From NCBI GenBank assembly GCA_017621885.1, contig JAGASD010000047.1, positions 1 to 43,288 of the forward strand: DNA of 43,288 nt. Reading direction: 5' to 3'. The DNA comes from Clostridia bacterium. Lineage in GTDB: Bacteria; Bacillota; Clostridia; Oscillospirales; Acutalibacteraceae. The notes beneath the pieces are model-generated. The model had not been told where the DNA came from. It saw only the letters and a list, made by a program, of their open reading frames with translations, and made no database searches. This document shows positions 24,734-34,512 of this stretch, in pieces. The translations under genes were made by a program, and so were the position numbers. Numbering within the stretch: position 1 is the stretch's first letter; each line of letters begins with the position of its first letter.

Positions 24734-26359
24734 TTATTTTTTCCTTTTGAAAAAACCAACCTTAGATTTTTTCTCAGGCTTATCGCTATCAAAATCATCA
24801 ACAGAAATAGTTTCAATTGAACCAAAGAATGACGATATAGAATCATCCGCTCCATCATCCTCTTCATAATCGTCACCAAACATTCTGGCATAACGAGCTC
24901 TTTTGCTCTGTGCGGATTCCTCTGTATTACGCACGGGTGATTCTTCGATTATTTCATCTTGTTTAACTTCTTCGTCATCAAAAGCAAGAATTAAATCATC
25001 CAAGTCATTAGTATCACTATTGCTGAAAATGTCTTCATATGTATCTTCCGCATCGGAAAAACTTTCAGTAGGCACGTCCTCTGTTTTTTCTTCTTCAACA
25101 GACTCATCTGAATCTGAAAAATCATCCAAAGTTAATTCAATCGCCGAATCCGAAGCTTCATCAACATCATCTTCAACAACACTGTCATCAAAACTTAAAA
25201 TAACATCGGGGCCCTCATCATCGTCAAGCTCAACAGAAAAAGCTACATCTTCAGAAGCAGCTTCATCAACAATGCTTTCCTCCGAAAGGGTTTCGATATC
25301 AACATCTGCATCAGAATTGTTTTCGTTCACTTCTTCAACAGCTTCATCATATGCGATATCATCCGTGTTTTCATTCTCTGAGAAATCATCATCAAATCCA
25401 TCGAAAATCAAATCATCGGTGTTAATAGTAAATTTCTTTGAAACAGGTATATCATCAACATCCGTTTCATCTGCCGGCTGCTCATTTAAATCAAAAACGG
25501 CTGTCGTTTCAGCAGGCGAAATTTCTGCAGAAGCTTCCGGTGCATCCGAAACCTCTTCCTCTACTGATTCGTTTTCAGTTTCATTTTCAACTGTTTCATC
25601 AAGATTCAAATCATCAGTATCCGAAAAATCAATAATTGAATCTTCCTCATCTGCTGCAACTTCTTCAAGCTTATTTTCGAGATTATCAACAGAAACATCA
25701 GCAACCGGAGGAGTCGCAACATCAATCTTTGAAGCCTCCTCAATAGCCATTTCAGGTAATTTGGAAATCAACTCAATATGAGCTTTATATTGTGCAAGAA
25801 TCGAAGCTCTGAACTCAGAAACTTCTTTTTTAAGCATATCATAGTGGATGGATTCGCTTGTTATTGTTCTGTTCGCGGCGCCAACCGTATTACTTGCTGA
25901 ATCGTTAGCCGCAATCAATATTCCGTGAGCCTTCTCTTTTGCTTTTTTCATAATTTCTTCGGCTTTGTCTCTTGCCATAGAAAGAAGCAATTCAGAATCA
26001 GCAATGGCTTGTTTTTCAGCATCAGATTTAATAATTGCTGCCTCACCCTTTGCTGCAGCAAGTATATTTTCAGCTTCTTCTTTTGTTTGTGAAGCCGTCG
26101 CCTCTGCATCTTTAGTAATCATATCAGCAGCCTTCTGAGCACTTAAAACAGCCTGCTTAATATCAGTTTCATCATTTTTAAATTTTTCTAATCTGTCGGC
26201 AAGAAGGCTCATTCTTTTGATAAGTTCTCCGTTTTCTCTGTAAAGCTTTTCATAGCTGACGAGCACTTCACCAAAAAAAGAATCTACATCATCCGCTCTA
26301 TATGCATTTCTGCCTGCTGATTTGAATTCATATTGCTGTAATTGAGCCGGTGTTAACAT
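24734..26359 (-). CDS. divIVA: DivIVA-domain protein with a long acidic tail
   Basis: 541 residues; typical DivIVA proteins have 150-250. Residues 1-55 are the DivIVA membrane-curvature domain (LTPAQLQQYEFKSAGRNAYR, VDSFFGEVLVSYEKLYRENG). A coiled coil rich in Ala/Lys/Glu runs to about 215. From about 220 to 510 the chain is low complexity and extremely acidic, with recurring short FDD/LDDF units, and ends in a basic patch (KPEKKSKVGFFKRKK). DivIVA marks poles and septa and organises division and wall growth. Position between sepF and lspA supports the assignment. The tail is probably disordered and may bind partners; that is inference. Confidence 0.88.
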   Translation of the reverse strand: MLTPAQLQQYEFKSAGRNAYRADDVDSFFGEVLVSYEKLYRENGELIKRMSLLADRLEKFKNDETDIKQAVLSAQKAADMITKDAEATASQTKEEAENILAAAKGEAAIIKSDAEKQAIADSELLLSMARDKAEEIMKKAKEKAHGILIAANDSASNTVGAANRTITSESIHYDMLKKEVSEFRASILAQYKAHIELISKLPEMAIEEASKIDVATPPVADVSVDNLENKLEEVAADEEDSIIDFSDTDDLNLDETVENETENESVEEEVSDAPEASAEISPAETTAVFDLNEQPADETDVDDIPVSKKFTINTDDLIFDGFDDDFSENENTDDIAYDEAVEEVNENNSDADVDIETLSEESIVDEAASEDVAFSVELDDDEGPDVILSFDDSVVEDDVDEASDSAIELTLDDFSDSDESVEEEKTEDVPTESFSDAEDTYEDIFSNSDTNDLDDLILAFDDEEVKQDEIIEESPVRNTEESAQSKRARYARMFGDDYEEDDGADDSISSFFGSIETISVDDFDSDKPEKKSKVGFFKRKK

Positions 26360-26392
26360 AATAAATTCCCCGTTTCCACAAAATAATTAAAA

Positions 26393-26902
26393 TTAGAAAA
26401 ACACACCCGTACTTTCAAGTTCATCAAGAAGATCACCCGAAACGTTAACGTTATAAGGCGTGATAATATAGGTGTTGGTAGAAACCTTTTTAAGCTGACC
26501 GCCGTTTGCATATGCTACACCGTTAAGAAGGTCAACAAGGCGTCTTGCAACATCTTTACTTGCGGCCTCAAGGTTAAGAACAACCGTCCTTTTTTCATTA
26601 AGATGATCAGCAATTGCTCTTGCATCCTCAAACTTATCAGGCTTTACAAGAACAACCTGAAGCATAGCAGTTGTACGGATATCAACAACTCTGCTGGGGT
26701 CATTGTTTGAATAGTTATTACTCTGACGTCTCGGTCTTGCCGAAGGCTTGGGAGCTTCATAATCATAGTCATAATCTCTGCCAGAAGAAGATGTGAAAGA
26801 AGGTGATTCAAATCCTTCCTGAGCAACCTCTTCTGTGCCCTCTTCGTAATCCTCATCATCAGATGCGTTAATAAATTTTTTGAATAAATCTGTCAATGCC
26901 AT
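26393..26902 (-). CDS. sepF: Cell division protein SepF
   Basis: 169 residues. An amphipathic N-terminal helix (MALTDLFKKFI) for membrane binding, an acidic then Asp/Tyr-Ser-rich linker, and a C-terminal SepF core (MLQVVLVKPDKFEDARAIAD, RTVVLNLEAASKDVARRLVD). SepF tethers FtsZ to the membrane and shapes the septum. The ATG at 26902 has GGAGG 9 nt upstream; the longer frame to 26956 overlaps yggS and is rejected. Order yggS-sepF-divIVA matches Bacillus ylmE-sepF-divIVA but without ylmG and ylmH. Confidence 0.95.
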   Translation of the reverse strand: MALTDLFKKFINASDDEDYEEGTEEVAQEGFESPSFTSSSGRDYDYDYEAPKPSARPRRQSNNYSNNDPSRVVDIRTTAMLQVVLVKPDKFEDARAIADHLNEKRTVVLNLEAASKDVARRLVDLLNGVAYANGGQLKKVSTNTYIITPYNVNVSGDLLDELESTGVFF

Positions 26903-26918
26903 AGTATTTAACCTCCAA

Positions 26919-27647
26919 TTATTTATATATACGGGCGCCGAAAATAGCAGACCCAACTCTTACAAGATTTGAACCGTTAATAATAGCTTCCTTATAATCA
27001 CCCGACATACCCATTGACAGTATGTTAAAATCAAAATTCGGATAATTACCGTTTTTAAGCTCATTATAATATTCGCTCATTTGCGAAAAGTATTTTTCAA
27101 GCTCCTTTTCGTCTTCACAGATTGGCGGAATCGTCATAAGACCTTTAACCGAAATTGACGGTAATTCAGATAATTCTGAAACAGATTCTAAAAATGCAAC
27201 CTTATCAAAACCGGTTTTACTTTCCTCATCACCAATGTTAACTTCAAGTAAAATATCCGCACAAATACCACGCTTTAAAGCCTCTGCAGAAACTACCTTA
27301 GCAAGATTCAGACTGTCTACCGATTGAATCATATCAACTTCAGGAACAATTTTTTTAACCTTATTCGTCTGCAAATGACCAATAAGATGCTTTTCAACGC
27401 CGTCAAGCTCAAGATAATCCTTTTTTGAAAGAAATTCCTGAACCTTGTTTTCACCGATAAGATCTATTCCGCAATTCAAAATAGCGTAATTAATATAATC
27501 AACACTGACTGTTTTTGTAACAGCCATCAGTCTGACGTCAGACTCGGATCTGCCCGACTTAACAGCCGCTTCATTAATATCATTACGGATACGCTTTATA
27601 TTTTCAGAAATATTTATAAAGGCAGGATCAGACGAGTTTATTGTCAT
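26919..27647 (-). CDS. yggS: Pyridoxal-phosphate homeostasis protein (YggS/PROSC family)
   Basis: 242 residues, the single-domain PLP-barrel family that balances free PLP and affects amino-acid pools. PLP lysine in RLMAVTKTV; IGENKVQEFLSK, HLIGHLQTNKVKKI, LLEVNIGDEESKTGF and LSMGMSGDYKEAI are conserved. The ATG at 27647 has GGAAGGAG 9 nt upstream; a TTG at 27656 is the frame's first possible start but sits too near the ribosome site. It overlaps the preceding membrane protein by 20 nt. Confidence 0.95.
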   Translation of the reverse strand: MTINSSDPAFINISENIKRIRNDINEAAVKSGRSESDVRLMAVTKTVSVDYINYAILNCGIDLIGENKVQEFLSKKDYLELDGVEKHLIGHLQTNKVKKIVPEVDMIQSVDSLNLAKVVSAEALKRGICADILLEVNIGDEESKTGFDKVAFLESVSELSELPSISVKGLMTIPPICEDEKELEKYFSQMSEYYNELKNGNYPNFDFNILSMGMSGDYKEAIINGSNLVRVGSAIFGARIYK

Positions 27648-28848
27648 ACAATTCAACTCCTTCCGTTACAACTTTATCATAAAGCTTTATATAATCCGAC
27701 TCACCCTCGGGATTATTTACAATAGTAAAAGTATCTGTTGAATAAAGAACATTAATTTTACGGAAACCGAGTAAATTACCGCGAACAACATAAACACCTT
27801 TAACACCGTCAACGGTACGTATGGCAGAATTAGAAATTTTATAACCCGAATATTCGCCCGTAATAATCTGAACGTCTTCAATGCGTATATCTGATACAGA
27901 ATCATTCATTAAATCGCAAGATAAAATAAGCAACGTTTTTTCTCCCGTTCTGTCACCTATTTTATGAAGAGTTACGGGTAATTTTTCAACACCTCTGTAC
28001 GGAAAATTAACATAAATCTGTTCATCGTATGAGAGGTTAACGGTTTTATCTGTATCCACTGCACAAACAATATACCATTTAAATGAACTGACCACTCTTC
28101 CGACAACGTCAGAGGCAATCGCCTGCGGCTCTGATGAAATAACTTTTTCAACAGCTTCAACGCTTAATTCATCAACCTTTGAATAATCAATGGAATTCTC
28201 ATAACCGTCAGAGCCGTTAATATAATATCCCGCTTCACTGCTTTTAACCTCAGTATATGAATACTTAGCATTCTGCAACGTGGTTAATTCGTTTTTTAAA
28301 GATGCAAGCTTTTCCGAATAATCAAGAGCAGTACCGGTAGCAATTTGCTTTCCTGTCAAGGAATCACGGAAAACCTCGGCAGAATTCACAGCATCGGAAA
28401 ATTCACGTTTATCTCTGTCTTCCAAAAAATTAATTAATTCATTGTCAATTTTTTCGGTAAGCGAATCAATGTTAAGTGTTTGAAGATTAGCTTGTCCCGA
28501 CAAATCCTCATAATGTGCTATATCTTTTTCTAACTCACGGATTTTCAAAAAAGATACTGCATCGTCAGATGAATTAAACACCATTGAAACCGTATCGCCT
28601 CGGGCAACACGCTCACCGTTACTTGCAAATGATACGGTTGTACCGTTAACATTGTTTTTTATAAACTTTTCATCACGAACTACAAAACATTCTGTATCAA
28701 TAGTTTTATACACAGTTTCCATAAGTGCAAACTGTGTTTCCATATCAGATTTAGAAATCAAAACACACTGATAAATTACGTACGAAACAACAAGACTGAT
28801 TGCAAGAATAACAGCAACAGATTTTAAGCCTATTTTTTTCTTTTTCAT
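27628..28848 (-). CDS. HlyD-like membrane-anchored protein of the sepF cluster
   Basis: 406 residues. Short Lys-rich start, one membrane segment (about 9-30), then an extracytoplasmic part with a lipoyl/barrel-sandwich half motif (KNNVNGTTVSFASNGERVARGDTV), a helical hairpin (about 100-190), the second half motif (KSSEAGYYINGSDGYE) and a beta domain. This is the HlyD/membrane-fusion pattern, but no ABC or MFS partner is adjacent. Similar genes occur beside yggS-sepF in clostridia. A role in envelope assembly at the septum is a guess. Start overlaps miaA by 4 nt; AGGTGAG upstream. Confidence 0.75.
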   Translation of the reverse strand: MKKKKIGLKSVAVILAISLVVSYVIYQCVLISKSDMETQFALMETVYKTIDTECFVVRDEKFIKNNVNGTTVSFASNGERVARGDTVSMVFNSSDDAVSFLKIRELEKDIAHYEDLSGQANLQTLNIDSLTEKIDNELINFLEDRDKREFSDAVNSAEVFRDSLTGKQIATGTALDYSEKLASLKNELTTLQNAKYSYTEVKSSEAGYYINGSDGYENSIDYSKVDELSVEAVEKVISSEPQAIASDVVGRVVSSFKWYIVCAVDTDKTVNLSYDEQIYVNFPYRGVEKLPVTLHKIGDRTGEKTLLILSCDLMNDSVSDIRIEDVQIITGEYSGYKISNSAIRTVDGVKGVYVVRGNLLGFRKINVLYSTDTFTIVNNPEGESDYIKLYDKVVTEGVELYDNKLV

Positions 28849-29783
28849 GTTGTCTCACCTGCCAGAAATTTATTTATCAAATCATCAACATATTCTAAAT
28901 AATCTTGAGTTTCATCAGGATAGACCCAATGAATTTCTTTATTTCGCTTAAACCAAGTCAATTGACGCTTTGCGTATCTGCGCGTTGAACGCTTTAAGCA
29001 CTCAATACATTCTTCTTTACCTTTGACACCGTCAAAAAAAGGTTTAAGCTCCTTACAGCCGATAGCATTCAAAGCTGTTAAAGAGGGTTCACTGTCAAAA
29101 AACTCTCTTGCTTCTTCCCAAAGTCCTGCTTTTACCATCAAATCAACACGTCTGTTAATTCTGTCGTAAAGTTTCTCTCTATCCTTATAAGTTATACCGA
29201 TAAAAAGCGGTTCAATGTCGGTTTCAACAGCATGGGACAAGCGAGCTTGTTCGGTAATCGTTTTGCCTGTTGTCTGAAATACTTCCAAAGCTCTCAAAAC
29301 ACGAACTGTATTATTAGGATGTATTTTTTCGGCGGCTTCAGGGTCAATATTCTTTAATCGAGAATACATATAATCAATGCCGTTTTTATCAAGCTCAGCC
29401 CTCAAATGCTCTCTTACGGCTTCAGATGAAGCATCATCGAGAAATTCAGTGTTTGATAAAAATGAGTCAACATAAAGACCCGTACCACCCACAACAACAG
29501 GCAACCTGTTACGTTTATAAATACTGTCAAAAGCATTTTTTGCATCCTTACAAAAAGCACTGACACTATATTTTTCCGTAATATCAAGAAAGTCTATCAA
29601 ATGATGAGGTACACCCTCCTGCTCATCCAAAGATGGCTTTGCAGTTGAAACAGACATACCCTTATATATCTGCATAGAATCGGCTGATATAACTTCGCCA
29701 TTAAATTTTTTACAAATATGTATACCAAGAGCTGTTTTTCCTGAAGCGGTAGGACCAACAACCACAACAGTTTTCTTTTTCAA
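28845..29783 (-). CDS. miaA: tRNA dimethylallyltransferase
   Basis: 312 residues. MiaA adds the isopentenyl group to A37 of tRNAs reading UNN codons. P-loop VVVGPTASGKTALGI, SADSMQIYKGMSVSTAKP, PHHLIDFLD and VVVGGTGLYVDSFL are conserved, as is the C-terminal RRYAKRQLTWFKRN. The start codon is TTG with GGAG 7 nt upstream. MiaB, which methylthiolates the same base, is in the same operon, so both i6A and ms2i6A steps are co-encoded. Confidence 0.95.
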   Translation of the reverse strand: MKKKTVVVVGPTASGKTALGIHICKKFNGEVISADSMQIYKGMSVSTAKPSLDEQEGVPHHLIDFLDITEKYSVSAFCKDAKNAFDSIYKRNRLPVVVGGTGLYVDSFLSNTEFLDDASSEAVREHLRAELDKNGIDYMYSRLKNIDPEAAEKIHPNNTVRVLRALEVFQTTGKTITEQARLSHAVETDIEPLFIGITYKDREKLYDRINRRVDLMVKAGLWEEAREFFDSEPSLTALNAIGCKELKPFFDGVKGKEECIECLKRSTRRYAKRQLTWFKRNKEIHWVYPDETQDYLEYVDDLINKFLAGETT

Positions 29784-29806
29784 GGGAAAACTCCTTAAAT
29801 TAATTA

Positions 29807-31840
29807 TTATACGATTCTGCCAAATTGTTTCTCAAGCTCACGTTTTGTCATTTCAACAAGCACAGGTCTGCCGTGAGGACAATAGCGTAAATCATCATCA
29901 CCTAAAACCTGTCCGACAAAGCGCTCGGCTTCATATCGGGATGTAAAATTCCCCGCTTTTATTGCAGCCCTGCAAGCCATTGAATGATAAATCCAATCAA
30001 GCTTTTCCGGCATAAGAGTTTTTATGTTATTGGCAAGATATCCTGCAATTTCAACAACAATCTCATCGATATTTTCATCAATCAACTCCGGAGGACACGC
30101 GCTAATCTTAACGCATCTGTCACCGAAATCGGAAATATCGTAACCTGCTTGCGATAAAATCTCTGTATTTTCTAAAACAGCAGAATATTCATCATCAGAC
30201 AAACTAACGGTAATCGGGAAAAGCATCATCTGCGATTCCTCTGCCGTTTGCTCTTTAAACTTATTAAAAATAATTCTCTCGTGTGCCGCATGTTTATCGA
30301 TTAAAACTATTTTATTATCAGTTTCAGCAATAAGATAAGTGCTGAAGGCTTCACCGATGTACTTATAATCAGGTGTTTTAACAACATCTTCTGATAAACT
30401 CTTAACGGAAGCAACCGTATTGTGATAAATATTATCATCACATTTTTCATCAGCAATTGCTTTTGATTTTATATCTCCGCTTTCTTTAGTTTCAACAATA
30501 GCATCACATTTATTGTTAATATCTTTATTTTCGATAAAATTATCTGCAATATTAATTTTTAATGCCGAAGAATTATCAGAAGTGTTTTCAGATACGTTCT
30601 CGGTTACAAGCTTCACTTTAGGTTTCAGATACTCATCCTTTAGAAAATCGAGAGTTTCCGGCTCGTTATTCTTAGGTGAAGCTACTTTATTATCTTCACC
30701 GGTGACGGGGTTACCGAACTCCTTAACGATAAAGGAGCGTTGTGTTTCTGTTTTTAAAACAGGTTTAACTTCGTTTAACTTTAACTGCTCACCTTTTACT
30801 GCGGGCTCAACAAAAGCCTTGGCGGTTGAAAAAGTAACCTGAGGTCTGATTTTATCTGCGTTAAGAGTTGATAAACAAGCGTTATAGACTGCCTCAAAAA
30901 CACGTTTCTCGTCAAAAAAACGGACCTCGGTTTTAGCAGGATGAACGTTAACGTCAACTGCTTCAAACGGCATTTCAACAAACAAAACACAGGCAGGAAA
31001 CTTACCGATCATTATAGAATTTTTGTATGCACTTTCGATAGCAGACAAGAACACAACGCTTTTAACATATCGTTTATTAACGAAAAAAGTCTGCATTGCT
31101 CTGTTACCGCGACCGGCAGTAGGCTTATTAATAAAACCAAAAACCCTTATCCCGTTATGTTCAGACTCAACAGGCAACAAATCTGCAGTAAAAGCTTTGC
31201 CAAAAACAGCATAAACAGCAGATTTAAGATTACCGTCCCCGGGCGTCTGAAAAGCAATTTTACCGTCACGAATAAATCTGAATGAAATATCAGGATTAGA
31301 TAGGGCTATTCTTTCAACAATAGTGGCAGCATAATTGCCTTCCTGAACATCTTTTTTTAAAAATTTAAGTCTTGCAGGAATGTTATAAAATAAATCTTTA
31401 ACAACAATTGTGGTTCCGATGGGAGACCCTGCATCATCAATAAGTTTTTCTTCTCCGCCTTCAATAACGTAGCGTGTGCCAACATCTTCATTAGCGGTTG
31501 AAGTCATTAATTCGACTCTTGAAACAGCACTGACAGATGCCAGCGCTTCACCTCTGAAGCCGAGAGTAGATATAGAATCAAGATCGCTGACAGATGAAAT
31601 TTTACTTGTTGCATGACTTACGAACGCATTGCGGACATCCTCACGTGAAATGCCGCAGCCATCATCAGTAACTCTGATATATGTTTTTCCGCCGTTTTTA
31701 ATTTCAACAACAATCTTCTTTGAACCTGCATCAATTGAATTTTCAACAAATTCTTTAATAACAGAGGAAGGACGCTCAACAACCTCGCCGGCGGCAATAA
31801 GATCTGCAATATTTTTAGGTAAAACATTTATACGAGGCAT
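29807..31840 (-). CDS. mutL: DNA mismatch repair protein MutL
   Basis: 677 residues. GHKL ATPase at the N-terminus: EFVENSIDAGSK, DDGCGISREDV, SHATSKI, GFRGEALASVSAV. A long polar linker (about 340-480) leads to the dimerisation/endonuclease domain with DKHAAHERIIFN (515-526), MACRAAIKAGN and CPHGRPVLVEM. In nicking MutLs the first motif reads DQHA-x2-E-x4-E; here the first Glu (E521) is kept but the last position is Asn526. MutL links MutS to strand incision. It follows mutS by 24 nt. Confidence 0.95.
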   Translation of the reverse strand: MPRINVLPKNIADLIAAGEVVERPSSVIKEFVENSIDAGSKKIVVEIKNGGKTYIRVTDDGCGISREDVRNAFVSHATSKISSVSDLDSISTLGFRGEALASVSAVSRVELMTSTANEDVGTRYVIEGGEEKLIDDAGSPIGTTIVVKDLFYNIPARLKFLKKDVQEGNYAATIVERIALSNPDISFRFIRDGKIAFQTPGDGNLKSAVYAVFGKAFTADLLPVESEHNGIRVFGFINKPTAGRGNRAMQTFFVNKRYVKSVVFLSAIESAYKNSIMIGKFPACVLFVEMPFEAVDVNVHPAKTEVRFFDEKRVFEAVYNACLSTLNADKIRPQVTFSTAKAFVEPAVKGEQLKLNEVKPVLKTETQRSFIVKEFGNPVTGEDNKVASPKNNEPETLDFLKDEYLKPKVKLVTENVSENTSDNSSALKINIADNFIENKDINNKCDAIVETKESGDIKSKAIADEKCDDNIYHNTVASVKSLSEDVVKTPDYKYIGEAFSTYLIAETDNKIVLIDKHAAHERIIFNKFKEQTAEESQMMLFPITVSLSDDEYSAVLENTEILSQAGYDISDFGDRCVKISACPPELIDENIDEIVVEIAGYLANNIKTLMPEKLDWIYHSMACRAAIKAGNFTSRYEAERFVGQVLGDDDLRYCPHGRPVLVEMTKRELEKQFGRIV

Positions 31841-31864
31841 AACCGTCCCCCTTTCTCAACTAAC

Positions 31865-34480
31865 TTATAATGCACCGGCTTCTTTTTGTAATTCAAAAAG
31901 TACGGTCATTGCCTCAATAGGTGTTAAGGTGTTAACATCAATATTTTTAAGTTTATTGATAATCTCATCCTTAGCACCGGAAGAAAACGTTAATTGCATT
32001 TCATCTTCTTCAAAATATTTGTTTTCAACAACAGTTGTAGCTTTAACAGGTTGCTGATTTTCAAGAGATTTTAAAATCTTTTTAGCGTTTTCAACAACGG
32101 ACTTTGGCACTCCGGCTAACTTTGCAACCTCAACGCCGTAGCTTCCGTCCGCCGGGCCTTTAACAATACGGCGAAGGAACGTAATATCATCACCGCGTTT
32201 TTTTACGGAAGTGTTATAATTCTTAACTCCCGGGATGGTTGCTTCAAGCTCTGTCAGTTCATGATAATGGGTTGCAAAAAGTGTTTTTGCACCAATTTTC
32301 TTTTTATCTGAGGTATATTCAAGAACAGCTCTGGCAATGCTCATACCGTCATAAGTGGAGGTACCGCGGCCTATTTCATCAAATACAATAAGGCTTTTGT
32401 TTGTTGCATTTTTAAGAATATCCGCAACCTCAGTCATTTCAAGCATAAAGGTTGACTGACCTGCGGACAGGTCATCAGAAGCACCTACTCTTGTAAAAAT
32501 ACGGTCAACAATACCGATTTTTGCAGATGAAGCAGGCACAAAGCTACCAATCTGCGCCATAAGAGTAATAAGTGCAACCTGACGCATATAGGTTGATTTA
32601 CCCGCCATATTAGGACCCGTAATAATCGCTATTGTGTTATCGCGGCAATCAAGATGCGTATCATTAGGAACAAACGGCGCACCGTTAAGCATCAACTCAA
32701 CAACCGGATGTCTGCCGCTTTCAATAACAATTTCATCTGATGTATCAACAACCGGTCGGGTATAATTATTGTTAATAGCTGTATAAGCCAAGGAGCAAAG
32801 AGTATCAAGTCTCGCAACTGCTCGCGCTGTTACTCGGACACGCTCAAGCTGATTTGCAACCGCGGAACGAATTTCAGAGAACAATTCAAATTCAAGTCTG
32901 ACAATTCTCTCCTGAGCGCCAAGAACCTTTGATTCAAGTTCTTTAAGCTCCTGGGTAATATATCTTTCGCAATTAGTAAGCGTTTGTTTTCGTATGTAAT
33001 GGTCCGGAACAAGGTCTTTGAATGAGTTTGTTACTTCGATATAATAACCAAAAACTCTGTTATAACCGATTTTGAGCTTTTTAATACCGGTTTTTTCTTG
33101 TTCCGCTTGTTCAACAGCGGTAAGATAACCTTTGCCGTTCTTGACAATATCACGCAAGGTATCAAGCTCACTGTTGTATCCGTCACGAATCATACCGCCC
33201 TCTCTCACTGTAAGGGGTGGTTCATCACAAATAGAATCCGTAATCAAGGAATAAACATCCTGCAAAAGGTCAATATCTTCAAAAATGCCAACCAGCATTT
33301 TTGATTTGATATTATTCAGAGCGCCCTTGATGTTTCCAAGCTGAACAATAGTCTGACTAAGTGTTCTGAGCTCTTTAGCATTTGCTGAACCGTAAACAAT
33401 TCGTGTCATAATCCTTTCAATATCAAACATATCAGAAAGATACTGCATTAAGGAATCAAGAAGAATAGTATCAGCAGTTAATTCTTCAACGGCATTCTGT
33501 CTTAAAATAATTGAAGAATAACTAATCAAAGGCTGTTCAACCCAGTTGCGCATAAGTCTTTTACCCATAGCAGTTTTAGTATGGTCAAGCACCCATAAAA
33601 GACTGCCTTTTTTTTCGTGGCGCAACTGCGTTTCAGTAAGCTCAAGATTTCGTCTTGCGCTTACATCAAGAGTAAGAAAAGTGTTTTCATTATAAAAATC
33701 CACCTCGTTGATATTCTCGAGGTTGTTTTTCTGCACACCCTTGAGGTAAATAAGGGCGGCACCGAAAGCATAAATTAAAGAAGGATTTTTTTTAAAATTA
33801 GCTAAATCCGTTTCGTCAGAAATATGAGCGCGTATCTCAGCATTAAGCTCGTCAACATTATAATCTTTCTCAGAAACAAGCTGATAATCAACCGATAAAC
33901 GGTTCTTTATAAAATCGGAAACAGTTTTAATAGATGAAGCATATTTATTGATAATAACTTCACTGGGTGAATAACAACCGAGCCTGTTAACTATATAATC
34001 AGACAAGTCGTTATCAGCGGTACAGTCAAGATGAACCTCACCGGTTGAGACGTCAACAAAGGCAAGACCACAGTTTTTGTCAGAAACAAAAACTGATGCA
34101 AGATAATTGTTTTTGCTTTCATCAAGCATATTACTCTCAATAACCGTACCGGGGGTTACAATTCTTACAACGTCTCGTTTAACGATGCCTTTAGCCGCAG
34201 CAGGGTCTTCAACCTGCTCACAGATAGCAACCTTGTAACCTCTGCTCACAAGCTTTGCGATGTAAGAATCAGCGCTGTGGAAAGGAACGCCGCACATTGG
34301 TGCGCGTTCCTCCTGGCCGCAATCTCTCCCGGTCAGAACAAGTTCAAGCTCTCTTGATGCAATTTTGGCATCCTCAAAGAACATCTCATAAAAGTCGCCC
34401 AGACGGAAAAACAAAAGCGTATCCGCATAGTTCTGTTTAATTTGAAAATATTGTTCCATCATCGGAGAAAGTTTAGCCAT
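31865..34480 (-). CDS. mutS: DNA mismatch repair protein MutS
   Basis: 871 residues, full-length MutS1. The mismatch-reading Phe-x-Glu motif is F30-Y31-E32 in RLGDFYEMFFED. Connector, lever and clamp domains fill the middle; the C-terminal ATPase has Walker A TGPNMAGKSTYMRQ, Walker B FDEIGRGTSTYDG and ATHYHELTEL. It starts the mismatch repair response by binding mispairs. GAGGT precedes the ATG. mutS-mutL order and the RicA-like/miaB genes upstream parallel the B. subtilis miaB-ymcA-cotE-mutS-mutL region. Confidence 0.98.
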   Translation of the reverse strand: MAKLSPMMEQYFQIKQNYADTLLFFRLGDFYEMFFEDAKIASRELELVLTGRDCGQEERAPMCGVPFHSADSYIAKLVSRGYKVAICEQVEDPAAAKGIVKRDVVRIVTPGTVIESNMLDESKNNYLASVFVSDKNCGLAFVDVSTGEVHLDCTADNDLSDYIVNRLGCYSPSEVIINKYASSIKTVSDFIKNRLSVDYQLVSEKDYNVDELNAEIRAHISDETDLANFKKNPSLIYAFGAALIYLKGVQKNNLENINEVDFYNENTFLTLDVSARRNLELTETQLRHEKKGSLLWVLDHTKTAMGKRLMRNWVEQPLISYSSIILRQNAVEELTADTILLDSLMQYLSDMFDIERIMTRIVYGSANAKELRTLSQTIVQLGNIKGALNNIKSKMLVGIFEDIDLLQDVYSLITDSICDEPPLTVREGGMIRDGYNSELDTLRDIVKNGKGYLTAVEQAEQEKTGIKKLKIGYNRVFGYYIEVTNSFKDLVPDHYIRKQTLTNCERYITQELKELESKVLGAQERIVRLEFELFSEIRSAVANQLERVRVTARAVARLDTLCSLAYTAINNNYTRPVVDTSDEIVIESGRHPVVELMLNGAPFVPNDTHLDCRDNTIAIITGPNMAGKSTYMRQVALITLMAQIGSFVPASSAKIGIVDRIFTRVGASDDLSAGQSTFMLEMTEVADILKNATNKSLIVFDEIGRGTSTYDGMSIARAVLEYTSDKKKIGAKTLFATHYHELTELEATIPGVKNYNTSVKKRGDDITFLRRIVKGPADGSYGVEVAKLAGVPKSVVENAKKILKSLENQQPVKATTVVENKYFEEDEMQLTFSSGAKDEIINKLKNIDVNTLTPIEAMTVLFELQKEAGAL

Positions 34481-34512
34481 TTTTTACCTCAGCAAATAAA
34501 AATTAATAAGAA

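Noticed and set aside
24903-25781. Long open frame on the plus strand, Ser-rich (292 codons), opposite divIVA
   Set aside because: It is the complement of the Asp/Glu-rich tail codons (GAT/GAA read as ATC/TTC and TCA/TCT); no ribosome site and low-complexity Ser content. divIVA has domain support.
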